8,527 nucleotides of DNA from Candidatus Omnitrophota bacterium (GTDB lineage: Bacteria > Ratteibacteria > UBA8468 > B48-G9 > JAFGKM01), in contig JAMWBY010000059.1 of the NCBI GenBank assembly GCA_023818745.1, positions 1 through 8,527 of the forward strand, given 5' to 3'. Below the pieces are notes generated by a model that was not told where the DNA came from, made no database searches, and saw only the letters and a list, made by a program, of their open reading frames with translations. Below are positions 1-6,092 of this stretch, piece after piece. Position 1 is the first letter of the stretch, and each line of letters starts with the position of its first letter. The position numbers were made by a program, and so were the translations under genes.

Positions 1-30
1 CCTTCTCCAAAAAATTTACTTTTTAAACAA

Positions 31-62
31 ACTATGATACTATGATATATAATTAGTATAAT
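31..62 (+). promoter_or_regulatory. Candidate sigma70-type promoter of the GH130 gene
   Basis: A perfect TATAAT -10 hexamer lies at 57-62. ATGATA at 34-39 is a 4/6 match to the -35 consensus at the ideal 17-bp spacing. Transcription would start near 69, giving a leader of about 20 bases before the ATG at 89. The -35 area overlaps a tandem 8-bp repeat (ACTATGAT at 31-38 and 39-46). This is pattern matching in AT-rich DNA, where TATAAT arises easily by chance. Confidence 0.45.
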
Positions 63-78
63 TAACAATTTTTAAATA

Positions 79-84
79 AGAGGA
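79..84 (+). promoter_or_regulatory. Ribosome binding site of the GH130 gene
   Basis: AGAGGA ends four bases before the ATG at 89 and supports that start. A second ATG at 93 is out of frame. Confidence 0.6.
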
Positions 85-88
85 ATTA

Positions 89-1012
89 ATGGATGGAGTT
101 TTTAGAAGGTATGAAAAAAATCCGATTTTATGTCCATCTAATTGGAAATATCCTTGTAATGCAGTTTTTAATCCAGGAGCGATTGAATTTAACAATTATG
201 TCTTTTTACTATGCAGAGTTGAAACATTTAATGGATATTCACATTTAACACTGATAAGAAGTAAAAATGGAATTGATAACTGGGAAATACCTGAAATCCC
301 AACTTTATTACCTGATGAAAAATTTGATGAAGAAAGATGGGGAATTGAAGACCCAAGAATTGTATATTTAGATGATTTGAAAAAATATGCAATTACCTAT
401 GTTTCCTTTTCTCCGGGTGGACCTTTAATTTCTTTAATTATGACAGATGACTTTAAACATTTTGAAAGAAAAGGTCCTCTGGTTCCACCTGAAGATAAAG
501 ATGGTTCATTATTTCCAAAAAAAATTAAAGATAGTTTTGTTTTAATTCATAGACCAATTATAAGAGGTGAGGGACATATATGGATTTCTTATTCTCCGGA
601 TCTAATCCACTGGGGAAAACATAAAATTCTCCTTCCTGTAAGACCTGGAATGTGGGATTGTCATAGAGTAGGACTTGGTTGTCCTCCTATAGAAACAGAT
701 GAAGGGTGGATAATTATTTATCATGGAATAAGATATACTGCTTCAATTCCTATTTATAGAGTAGGTCTTGCCCTGCTTGAAAAAGAAAATCCTGAAAGGG
801 TAATCTCCAGAACAAAAGAATGGGTTTTTTCACCAGAAGAATACTATGAAAGAATAGGAAATGCAATGAATGTTGTATTTCCAACTGGATATGTTTTTAA
901 AAAGGATAAGAATGAATTAATTGTTTATTATGGCTGTGGTGATAAATGCATATCAATCGCATTTGCTTCTATTTCTGATATGTTAACTGTACTAAAAAAT
1001 AATAAATTTTAA
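89..1012 (+). CDS. GH130-family beta-mannoside phosphorylase/glycosidase
   Basis: Complete 307-aa protein of the glycoside hydrolase 130 family, five-bladed beta-propeller enzymes that mostly cleave beta-linked mannosides by phosphorolysis and in some branches by hydrolysis. Visible family motifs, in order, are NAVFNPGAI (24-32), CRVE (42-45), WGIEDPR (84-90), KDGSLFP (137-143), HRP (154-156), GLGCPPIETDEGW (195-207), YHG (211-213) and FPTG near the C-terminus, followed by YYGCGD. Asp88 of the EDPR motif is the expected general acid. Arg43, Arg155 and His212 are basic residues of the kind that hold phosphate in the phosphorylase branches, which favours a phosphorylase; this was not checked by alignment. 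The length is normal for the family (about 300-350 aa). There is no signal peptide, so it should act in the cytoplasm on imported or recycled mannosides. It stands alone, with no sugar transporter beside it in this window. The exact substrate and subfamily cannot be called. Confidence 0.88.
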   Translation: MDGVFRRYEKNPILCPSNWKYPCNAVFNPGAIEFNNYVFLLCRVETFNGYSHLTLIRSKNGIDNWEIPEIPTLLPDEKFDEERWGIEDPRIVYLDDLKKYAITYVSFSPGGPLISLIMTDDFKHFERKGPLVPPEDKDGSLFPKKIKDSFVLIHRPIIRGEGHIWISYSPDLIHWGKHKILLPVRPGMWDCHRVGLGCPPIETDEGWIIIYHGIRYTASIPIYRVGLALLEKENPERVISRTKEWVFSPEEYYERIGNAMNVVFPTGYVFKKDKNELIVYYGCGDKCISIAFASISDMLTVLKNNKF

Positions 1013-1022
1013 ATTTAAATTT
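1011..1022. repeat. AT-only palindrome between convergent genes
   Basis: AAATTTAAATTT is a perfect 12-bp palindrome spanning both stop codons of the tail-to-tail pair. It could weakly slow polymerase from either side, but it has no GC stem and may simply reflect base composition. No other terminator fits in the 9-bp gap, so transcripts probably run into the opposite gene. Confidence 0.3.
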
Positions 1023-2515
1023 TATCTCAAAACTTCTTTCTTTATCTTTCCACTACCTGTTTTTGGAAGTTCTTTTCTGAATTCTACAATTGTAGGCACT
1101 TTATAAGAAGCAAGATGTGTCCTGCAGAAATTTTTGATTTCATCTTCTGTTATTTCTTCTCCTTCTTTTGGAACTACCACTGCTTTTACAACCTCTCCCA
1201 TTATTTTATCAGGAACACCAACAACAGCAACTTCTTTCACTTTTGGATATTTATAAATAACTCCTTCTACTTCAGTAGCGTAAACATTAAGCCCACCAAC
1301 TATAATTACATCTTTTTTCCTTCCCACAATATATAGATAGCCATCCTCGTCAAATTTGCCAAGATCGCCTGTATACAACCATCCATCTTTTATTACCTCA
1401 TTTGTCAATTCTGGTTGATTATAATATCCAGGGGTTATAGGCCATCCTTTCATAATAATTTCTCCAACTTCTCCTTTAGGAACCTCAACTCCATCTGCAT
1501 CAACAATTTTTACTTCAACCCAAGGAACAGGTTTTCCAACAGAACCAAATTTAACATTATCAAGTGGTGGTAAAACATTTGGAGCAGCACTTTCTGTTAA
1601 TCCATATCCAGAAAGCAAAATTGCATGAGGTGCTACTTTATTAAATCTCTTAATTACATCAGGAGAAAATGGAGCGCCAAAGACAGCAGCCCATCTTAGA
1701 GAAGGAAGATATGTTTCATCAAATTTTTTCAACTCCATCATACCTATAAACATTGTAGGAACAAGGAAGATAGCATTAACATTATACTTTTGTAAGTTTA
1801 TTAAAAGTTCAAGAGGATGATAATATTCCATAATAACAAGTTTAACATCAAAAAGAATTAAAAGAACTCCAACTATCCCACCATTATGAGAAAAAGGTAT
1901 TGGACAAACGCAGGTATCTCTTTCCTTAAAATATCTATAATGCTTTACTATTGTCTCAATCGGGCTATCAAGATGTCTGTATGTCCATATAACTCCTTTT
2001 GGCGTTCCTGTCGTTCCAGAAGTATAAAAAATCGCTGCAATTAAATTTTCATCTATATCTAAAACTGGAAAATCTATTGAAAAATTATTAATTGTCTTTT
2101 CTATTGAAATACAACCTTCAAAATCACCTTTTGCAAGAACTATATTTTTTAGAGAAGGAACGCTATTTTTAATTAATTCAGGATTGAATTCTTTTGTAGG
2201 GGCAGTAATTAAAAACTCTGCTTTACAATGATTTAAAAGAATAAAAACTTCCTCTAACTTTAATCTGTGGTCAAGAGGAACTGCAATTGCTCCAATTTTA
2301 AAAATAGCAAAATATGAATAAAGATATTCAGGATTGTTAAACATATAAATTGCAACTTTTGTTCCTTTTTCAACCCCTAATTCTTTAAATAAATTTGCAT
2401 ATCTGTTAACATTTTCTTCAAGTGTTTTATAACTGTAATCAACATCTTTGAAAACAAAGGCACTTTCATCTTTTCTCTTTTCAACGATTTCCCTTAAAAC
2501 TTTTCCGATATTCAT
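1022..2515 (-). CDS. Acyl-CoA synthetase, AMP-forming (class I adenylate-forming enzyme)
   Basis: Complete 497-aa member of the ANL superfamily (acyl-CoA synthetase, NRPS adenylation domain, luciferase). It activates a carboxylic acid with ATP to an acyl-adenylate and passes the acyl group to CoA. The core motifs are all present: P-loop YTSGTTGTPKG (164-174), GYGLTES (303-309), YTGD (381-384) with the ribose-binding Asp, GRKKD at the hinge between large and small domains (398-402), and the C-terminal LPKTGSGKI with the catalytic lysine at about 490. The order and length match stand-alone fatty-acid or medium-chain acyl-CoA ligases. There is no signal peptide or membrane segment. The chain length of the substrate cannot be read from the sequence, and no beta-oxidation or lipid genes adjoin it. 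It is convergent with the GH130 gene and divergent from the transporter pair, so it is probably its own transcription unit. The ATG at 2515 is supported by a strong G-rich ribosome site. Confidence 0.9.
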   Translation of the reverse strand: MNIGKVLREIVEKRKDESAFVFKDVDYSYKTLEENVNRYANLFKELGVEKGTKVAIYMFNNPEYLYSYFAIFKIGAIAVPLDHRLKLEEVFILLNHCKAEFLITAPTKEFNPELIKNSVPSLKNIVLAKGDFEGCISIEKTINNFSIDFPVLDIDENLIAAIFYTSGTTGTPKGVIWTYRHLDSPIETIVKHYRYFKERDTCVCPIPFSHNGGIVGVLLILFDVKLVIMEYYHPLELLINLQKYNVNAIFLVPTMFIGMMELKKFDETYLPSLRWAAVFGAPFSPDVIKRFNKVAPHAILLSGYGLTESAAPNVLPPLDNVKFGSVGKPVPWVEVKIVDADGVEVPKGEVGEIIMKGWPITPGYYNQPELTNEVIKDGWLYTGDLGKFDEDGYLYIVGRKKDVIIVGGLNVYATEVEGVIYKYPKVKEVAVVGVPDKIMGEVVKAVVVPKEGEEITEDEIKNFCRTHLASYKVPTIVEFRKELPKTGSGKIKKEVLR

Positions 2516-2519
2516 TTTT

Positions 2520-2527
2520 CCCCCCTT
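2520..2527 (-). promoter_or_regulatory. G-rich ribosome binding site of the acyl-CoA synthetase gene
   Basis: On the minus strand AAGGGGGG is followed by four A's and the ATG at 2515. The run of six G's is striking in such AT-rich DNA and fixes the start. Confidence 0.6.
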
Positions 2528-2536
2528 GTCTATTTA

Positions 2537-2565
2537 ATTAAAACATATTTGATTCATTCGGTCAA
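2537..2565 (-). promoter_or_regulatory. Candidate sigma70-type promoter of the acyl-CoA synthetase gene
   Basis: On the minus strand, TTGACC (2565-2560) and TTTAAT (2542-2537) are separated by exactly 17 bp. Both hexamers match consensus at 5 of 6 positions. This predicts a leader of roughly 15 bases carrying the G-rich ribosome site. The -35 hexamer falls inside a short dyad, TTTGA-N9-TCAAA (2548-2566). Confidence 0.5.
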
Positions 2566-2569
2566 AAAT

Positions 2570-2587
2570 TTTCAAATAAAATTGAAA
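2570..2587. repeat. Short inverted repeat in the divergent control region
   Basis: TTTCAA (2570-2575) and TTGAAA (2582-2587) form a perfect 6-bp dyad with a 6-bp spacer. The right arm coincides with the putative -35 of the transporter promoter, so it could be an operator. The arms are short and AT-rich, so chance is a real alternative. Confidence 0.25.
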
Positions 2588-2609
2588 CTTGTAGAATAAA
2601 GTATAAAAT
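2582..2609 (+). promoter_or_regulatory. Candidate sigma70-type promoter of the transporter pair
   Basis: TTGAAA (2582-2587) is followed after 16 bp by TAAAAT (2604-2609), each at or near 5/6 to consensus. Transcription would begin near 2616, about 19 bases before the ATG at 2635. The -35 lies 16 bp from the -35 of the divergent acyl-CoA synthetase promoter, so the two could share a regulator. Confidence 0.35.
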
Positions 2610-2634
2610 ATATCTTTAAATAAAATTTTGAAAA

Positions 2635-3714
2635 ATGGAAAAAATAGTTTATTTAGTATCTTTTTTACTTGCTGGAACAAATTATGTTGTTAATTTTTCT
2701 ATTCCTTTATACCTTATTTCAAAATTTTCTGCTACTCCTTTTATTCTTGGAATTGTTGGTTTTTTTGGAAATTTTGCTTATACTGCATTTACATATATTT
2801 TTTACAAAATAAAATGGAAAATACATTATCCCTGGTTTATTATATCTTCACTTTTAATTTCATTTGCTTACTTTGCGCTCCCATTTTTAAATTCTTATTC
2901 TTTAATTTTTATATTTCTTTTTTTTAATGGGATTTTTTATAGCAGATTCTGGCCTTCTCTTCAATATTTTTTCAGTTCAGAATCCCAAAAAATTGACAGA
3001 TATAATCTTGCATGGTCTTCTGGGGTAATCTTTGGTGTTTTTGTATCAGGTTATCTATTCAAAATAAAAAATACATTACCATTTTTCATCGGTAGTTTTT
3101 CAGCATTTTTAGGATTTACTTTAAGTTTTATAAATTTTGAAAAATTTAATCAGATTTATAAAAATCTTCCAGAAAAATTCACAAATAAAAAAACTCTTAA
3201 TAAGGAAATAAAAAAAGTATTCTTTTTAAATTTTGTTAATTTTTTTGCTATTGGTGGAATACTTTATCTCTTTCCAAAACTTGCTTTAACAATTGGATAT
3301 ACTCCTCCCTTAATAAGTAATATTGTTACATCTTTATTTATTGTCAGATTTTTCATGTTTTACATTTTCAGTAAGATTAAAATAAAATTAGATGAGAAAA
3401 CTTTATTTTTTTCATATTTCTCTATTTTTATCTCTCTTATTTTTACAGGTATTTCTAAGACACCCATATTTCATACATTCTGCCTTTATATTCTTGGCAC
3501 AAGTTCTGCTTTTTCATTTAGAATGGGGATTTTGAATGTTATTGAAAAAGGATTCTCAACAGAACTAAATGAATCAATCATAGGGATAGGTCTTTTTGTG
3601 GGGCCTTTAATTTTGGGAAGTTTAAGTCAAATCTTTGGAATATATAATGGCTTCATTTTTTCAGGAGTAATCATTTTGATGTTTTTTATACTTCAAAAAT
3701 ATTTGATAAAATAA
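2635..3714 (+). CDS. MFS-like inner-membrane permease, substrate unknown
   Basis: Complete 359-aa, very hydrophobic protein with about twelve membrane segments by eye: roughly 5-27, 36-57, 66-85, 88-105, 123-143, 146-166, then 194-215, 221-246, 257-273, 278-296, 312-335 and 337-357. The two halves of six are separated by a basic hydrophilic loop (about 167-193, rich in Lys and Asn). This 6+6 plan is that of the major facilitator superfamily. SRFWPSLQ (103-110), ahead of the fifth segment, resembles a pattern seen in MFS sugar and drug carriers. The usual loop 2-3 signature (G-x3-D-R-x-G-R) is not present; that loop reads YKIKWKIHYPW. The protein is also short for the family (about 400 aa). 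The direction and substrate of transport cannot be inferred. No clear Shine-Dalgarno site precedes the ATG. It is followed after 4 bp by a second transporter, probably in the same mRNA. Confidence 0.72.
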   Translation: MEKIVYLVSFLLAGTNYVVNFSIPLYLISKFSATPFILGIVGFFGNFAYTAFTYIFYKIKWKIHYPWFIISSLLISFAYFALPFLNSYSLIFIFLFFNGIFYSRFWPSLQYFFSSESQKIDRYNLAWSSGVIFGVFVSGYLFKIKNTLPFFIGSFSAFLGFTLSFINFEKFNQIYKNLPEKFTNKKTLNKEIKKVFFLNFVNFFAIGGILYLFPKLALTIGYTPPLISNIVTSLFIVRFFMFYIFSKIKIKLDEKTLFFSYFSIFISLIFTGISKTPIFHTFCLYILGTSSAFSFRMGILNVIEKGFSTELNESIIGIGLFVGPLILGSLSQIFGIYNGFIFSGVIILMFFILQKYLIK

Positions 3715-3718
3715 AATT

Positions 3719-4654
3719 ATGCTTTTAATTAAAATTTTCTCAGTATTTTTACCGATAATCATAGGTATCTTTGCGAGAAAAAAAGGTATTATTTCATCTT
3801 GTACAATAAAAGAAATTTCTGTTGTTATTACAAAAGTTTTTTATCCTTGTTTAATACTCTCTTCTTTTTTGAAAAATTTTAACTCATCAGACCTGATAAG
3901 TAACTTTTTATTACCAGTTGGAACAATTTTAATAATGTTTTGTGGTTATATTATAGGAGTTGTATTTTCTAAATTTTTATCTTTTGAAAACGAAAAAGAA
4001 AAAAATGTTTTTCACTTTCAATGCACAATTAACAATTATTCTTTCTTGCCTTTACCCATAATTTTTTTTATTTATGGTGAGAAATATATACCTATGTTAA
4101 TTCTTTCTACTTTTGGTTCTGAAATATCTGTATGGACAATCGGAATTTTAGCACTTACAGGAAATAAGTTTGAGAAAAAAGCATTAAAAAATCTTTTAAG
4201 TATTCCTATGATTTCAATCTTAGTATCTGTAATTTTAATTTTTTTAAAAGACATTATTATAATTGAAAATAAAATTCTTTTAGAATCAGGAAATGCAGTT
4301 TTAAATTTTTTAAATTTAATGGGAAATGCAACAGTTCCTATTGCATTATTCATTGCAGGTGCTAAAATGGGAGAGATTGAATTAAAAAACATTTTTTTAT
4401 TTAAATATTTGTTTTTCTCATTTTTAAGATTAATCCTTATACCAATAACTTGTATATTTTTATTCTATCTTTTTTCTTTTCCAGAGGAAATTAAAAAAGT
4501 TCTTGTTGTAGTAGCAATAATGCCAACTGCTATAGCAAGTATTGTTCTATCTGAAGTTTTTGAATCTGATAGTAAATTTGCAGCAGAAACAGTTCTATTA
4601 ACCCATCTTTTTTCTCTTTTAACCATACCTTTCTTTCTTTTTATTTTTAGGTGA
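3719..4654 (+). CDS. AEC-family permease (auxin efflux carrier type)
   Basis: Complete 311-aa membrane protein of the AEC family, whose bacterial members carry small organic acids such as malate or malonate. Typical length is about 300-320 aa with ten membrane segments. Segments seen by eye lie near 3-20, 36-54, 62-84, 103-118, 121-146, 160-177, 193-215, 226-250, 258-280 and 286-310. Family patterns include KVFYPCLILSSF (39-50), CTINNYSFLPLPI in the first half, NATVPIALFIAGAKMG before the seventh-to-eighth segment loop, and the C-terminal MPTAIAS followed by FAAETVLLTHLFSLLTIPF. The N-P-type helix breaks (NNYSFLPLP, NATVPIA) are those expected near the substrate path. The start follows the MFS stop by 4 bp and has no Shine-Dalgarno site, so translation probably depends on reinitiation from the upstream gene. 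The substrate is unknown; family assignment is firm. Confidence 0.82.
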   Translation: MLLIKIFSVFLPIIIGIFARKKGIISSCTIKEISVVITKVFYPCLILSSFLKNFNSSDLISNFLLPVGTILIMFCGYIIGVVFSKFLSFENEKEKNVFHFQCTINNYSFLPLPIIFFIYGEKYIPMLILSTFGSEISVWTIGILALTGNKFEKKALKNLLSIPMISILVSVILIFLKDIIIIENKILLESGNAVLNFLNLMGNATVPIALFIAGAKMGEIELKNIFLFKYLFFSFLRLILIPITCIFLFYLFSFPEEIKKVLVVVAIMPTAIASIVLSEVFESDSKFAAETVLLTHLFSLLTIPFFLFIFR

Positions 4655-4682
4655 TCTAAGGTGCCACTTGGTCAAAATACCT

Positions 4683-4697
4683 AAAAAACAGAAAAAT
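4683..4697 (-). terminator. Possible U-tract termination site after tRNA-Met
   Basis: Immediately downstream of the tRNA 3' end the minus strand reads A, five T's, CTG, six T's. No separate GC hairpin precedes it; only the tRNA acceptor and T arms could act as the stem. It may end the minus-strand operon before it meets the convergent AEC gene. Confidence 0.3.
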
Positions 4698-4769
4698 TGG
4701 CGGGATGGGGACTTGAACCCCAGACATACCGGGTATGAGCCGGTTGCTCTACCTCTGAGCTACCCCGCC
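4698..4769 (-). tRNA. tRNA-Met (CAT), elongator type
   Basis: The 72-nt sequence folds into a full cloverleaf. It has a 7-bp acceptor stem (GGCGGGG with TCCCGCC, last pair G-U), TA, and a D stem GCTC/GAGC with a short 7-nt loop AGAGGTA containing the GG pair. The anticodon stem is ACCGG/CCGGT with loop CTCATAC, giving anticodon CAT at 4737-4735. The variable loop is 5 nt (ATGTC). The T stem is TGGGG/CCCCA with loop TTCAAGT, and the discriminator is A. The 1-72 pair is a normal G-C and the anticodon stem lacks the GGG/CCC of initiator tRNA, so it is not the initiator. A minor tRNA-Ile whose CAT is modified to lysidine cannot be fully excluded, but the overall sequence looks like elongator Met. 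CCA is not encoded (the next bases are ATTTTT), so a CCA-adding enzyme is needed. It lies 20 bp after rdgB. Confidence 0.93.
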
Positions 4770-4780
4770 TAAATTTTTTT

Positions 4781-4810
4781 ATTTTACCTCTATTTAAATT
4801 TTTTAATCAA
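4781..4810 (-). promoter_or_regulatory. Candidate tRNA promoter inside the 3' end of rdgB
   Basis: On the minus strand TTGATT (4810-4805) and TAAAAT (4786-4781) are 18 bp apart. They lie 11 bp ahead of the tRNA 5' end, so transcription would start a few bases before the mature tRNA. This would let the tRNA be made independently of the operon. The -35 sits in the last codons of rdgB. The region is nearly all A/T, so chance matches are likely. Confidence 0.35.
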
Positions 4811-5380
4811 ATAATTTTTTAATTTTACAAATGCTTTTGCTCTATGACTTATTTTATTTTTTTCTTCTAAACTAATTTGAGCAAATGTTTTTTTTATTTC
4901 AGGAATTTCAAAAATAGGGTCGTATCCAAAGCCATTTTTACCTCTTGGTCTGAAAGTTATATATCCCTCTATTTCTCCTTTAAAAAACTTTTTTTCTCCT
5001 TTTCCAATAAGACAAATATAAGTAATAAATTTTGCTTTTCTATCTTCTTTATTTTTAAAATTTTTCATCATTTCAAGAAGTTTTTTTATATTTTTTATAT
5101 CATCTCTCTCTCCTGAAAATCTTGCTGAATTAACCCCTGGTAATCCATTTAATTTTTCAACCAAAAGACCTGAGTCCTCACCAACAATATAGTCATTTTT
5201 TATAAACCTGCTTAAAAATTTTGCTTTCAAATACGCATTTTCCTTAAATGTTTTTCCTGTTTCTTCAGGAAACTTAATAGAATTAGGAGGTAAAAGGACT
5301 TCTATTTTATCTCCTATAATTTTCTTTATTTCTTTCACTTTATTCTTATTTTTAGTTGCCAAGTAAAAACATAATTTCAT
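4790..5380 (-). CDS. rdgB: XTP/dITP pyrophosphatase (RdgB/HAM1 family)
   Basis: Complete 196-aa housekeeping enzyme that hydrolyses non-canonical purine nucleoside triphosphates (ITP, dITP, XTP) to the monophosphate and pyrophosphate, keeping deaminated bases out of DNA and RNA. Family motifs are complete: LATKNKNKVKE near the N-terminus (nucleotide and Mg binding), ETGKTFKENAYLKA (40-53), GEDSGL (67-72) with the metal/base Asp69, LPGVNSARFSGE (80-91), GFGYDPIF (150-157) and TFAQIS...SHRAKAF (165-184) for purine recognition. The length matches the family (about 190-200 aa). The ATG lies 29 bp inside the 3' end of rph, in another frame. The ribosome site AAGGAG (5396-5391) is therefore inside rph, and translation of the two is probably coupled. 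rph-rdgB adjacency is common in bacteria. Confidence 0.95.
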   Translation of the reverse strand: MKLCFYLATKNKNKVKEIKKIIGDKIEVLLPPNSIKFPEETGKTFKENAYLKAKFLSRFIKNDYIVGEDSGLLVEKLNGLPGVNSARFSGERDDIKNIKKLLEMMKNFKNKEDRKAKFITYICLIGKGEKKFFKGEIEGYITFRPRGKNGFGYDPIFEIPEIKKTFAQISLEEKNKISHRAKAFVKLKNYLIKKFK

Positions 5381-6092
5381 CTTTTAATATCTCCTTTTCA
5401 ATTTCTATAACTTTTTTAATCCCTTTTTCTGCTAAATTAAGTAATTCTTCAAGTTGTTTTTTTGTAAATGGATATCCTTCCGCAGTTCCTTGAATTTCAA
5501 TATATTCTCCTCCTCCTGTCATAACTACATTTAAATCAATAGATGCAAGTGAATCTTCTGAATAATCAAGGTCAAGTAATATATTTCCATGTACCAAGCC
5601 CACACTTATTGCTCCTATATAATCTTTCAAAACAGGAACTTTTATTAAACCAGAAATTTTTAATTTATTCAAACATTCCACAAGTGCAACAAAACCACCA
5701 ATCACTCCTGCAATTCTTGTTCCTCCATCTGCCTGAATTACATCACAATCAACCCAAAATGTCCTTTCTCCAATTCTTTTTAGATCAACTACACCTCTCA
5801 AAGACCTTCCTATCATCCTCTGAATTTCATGGGTTCTGCCTGAAGATATTGAACTTCTTGGAATCCTTTCAATTGTTGAAGAAGGAATAAGAGAATATTC
5901 TGCAGTAATCCAGCCATTTCCAGTATCTTTTAACCATTGAGGAACTTTATCTTCATAATTTACAGCACATATAACTTTTGTCTCTCCAATTTCTATTAAA
6001 CATGAACCTTTTGCATATTTTAAAAAATTTTTTGTTATTTTTATTTCTCTTATTTCATCGTATCTTCTATTTCCTTTCCTTCTTATTTCCAT
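5352..6092 (-). CDS. rph: Ribonuclease PH
   Basis: 246-aa phosphorolytic 3'-to-5' exoribonuclease that trims tRNA precursors at their 3' ends, acting in the cytoplasm as a ring-shaped hexamer. Key blocks are SGRTHEIQRMIGRSLRG (84-100) with the phosphate-binding Arg86, DCDVIQADGGTRIAG (115-129) with Arg126, and LDLDYSEDS...DLNVVMTG with the metal-binding Asp180 and Asp186, followed by EIQGTAEGYPF. Nothing essential is missing and the length is typical (about 240-250 aa). The frame is open to a further ATG at 6113, but that ATG has no ribosome site, whereas the ATG at 6092 follows AAAGGAGG by 8 bases and gives the usual N-terminus (MEIRRKGNRR). The start overlaps the end of lptD by 10 bp and the end overlaps rdgB by 29 bp. 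Since the nearby tRNA lacks an encoded CCA, its 3' trailer is a plausible substrate of this enzyme. Confidence 0.95.
   Translation of the reverse strand: MEIRRKGNRRYDEIREIKITKNFLKYAKGSCLIEIGETKVICAVNYEDKVPQWLKDTGNGWITAEYSLIPSSTIERIPRSSISSGRTHEIQRMIGRSLRGVVDLKRIGERTFWVDCDVIQADGGTRIAGVIGGFVALVECLNKLKISGLIKVPVLKDYIGAISVGLVHGNILLDLDYSEDSLASIDLNVVMTGGGEYIEIQGTAEGYPFTKKQLEELLNLAEKGIKKVIEIEKEILKDEIMFLLGN
5391..5396 (-). promoter_or_regulatory. Ribosome binding site of rdgB, inside rph
   Basis: AAGGAG on the minus strand lies 10 bases before the rdgB ATG and within the last codons of rph. It supports the 29-bp overlapping start. Confidence 0.65.

Noticed and set aside
1115..1336. Plus-strand open frame of 73 codons inside the acyl-CoA synthetase gene
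   Set aside because: It lies opposite the C-terminal domain of the synthetase and has a Phe/Asn/Tyr-rich composition typical of antisense reading.
4072..4392. Minus-strand open frame of 106 codons inside the AEC gene
   Set aside because: It is a shadow of the plus-strand AEC gene, whose protein shows family motifs throughout; the opposite frame has no recognisable motif.
2635..4654. Strong T excess on the plus strand, considered as a sign of foreign DNA
   Set aside because: It is explained by Phe/Leu/Ile codons of two membrane proteins in an AT-rich genome; the neighbouring genes share the same composition.
4656..4688. Rho-independent terminator for the AEC gene
   Set aside because: The dyad is weak (a 6-bp arm with one mismatch and a 16-base loop) and on the plus strand it is followed by A's, not T's.
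4877..5116. Plus-strand open frame of 79 codons opposite rdgB
   Set aside because: It is Phe/Ser/Lys-rich antisense of a conserved gene; no ribosome site or motif.
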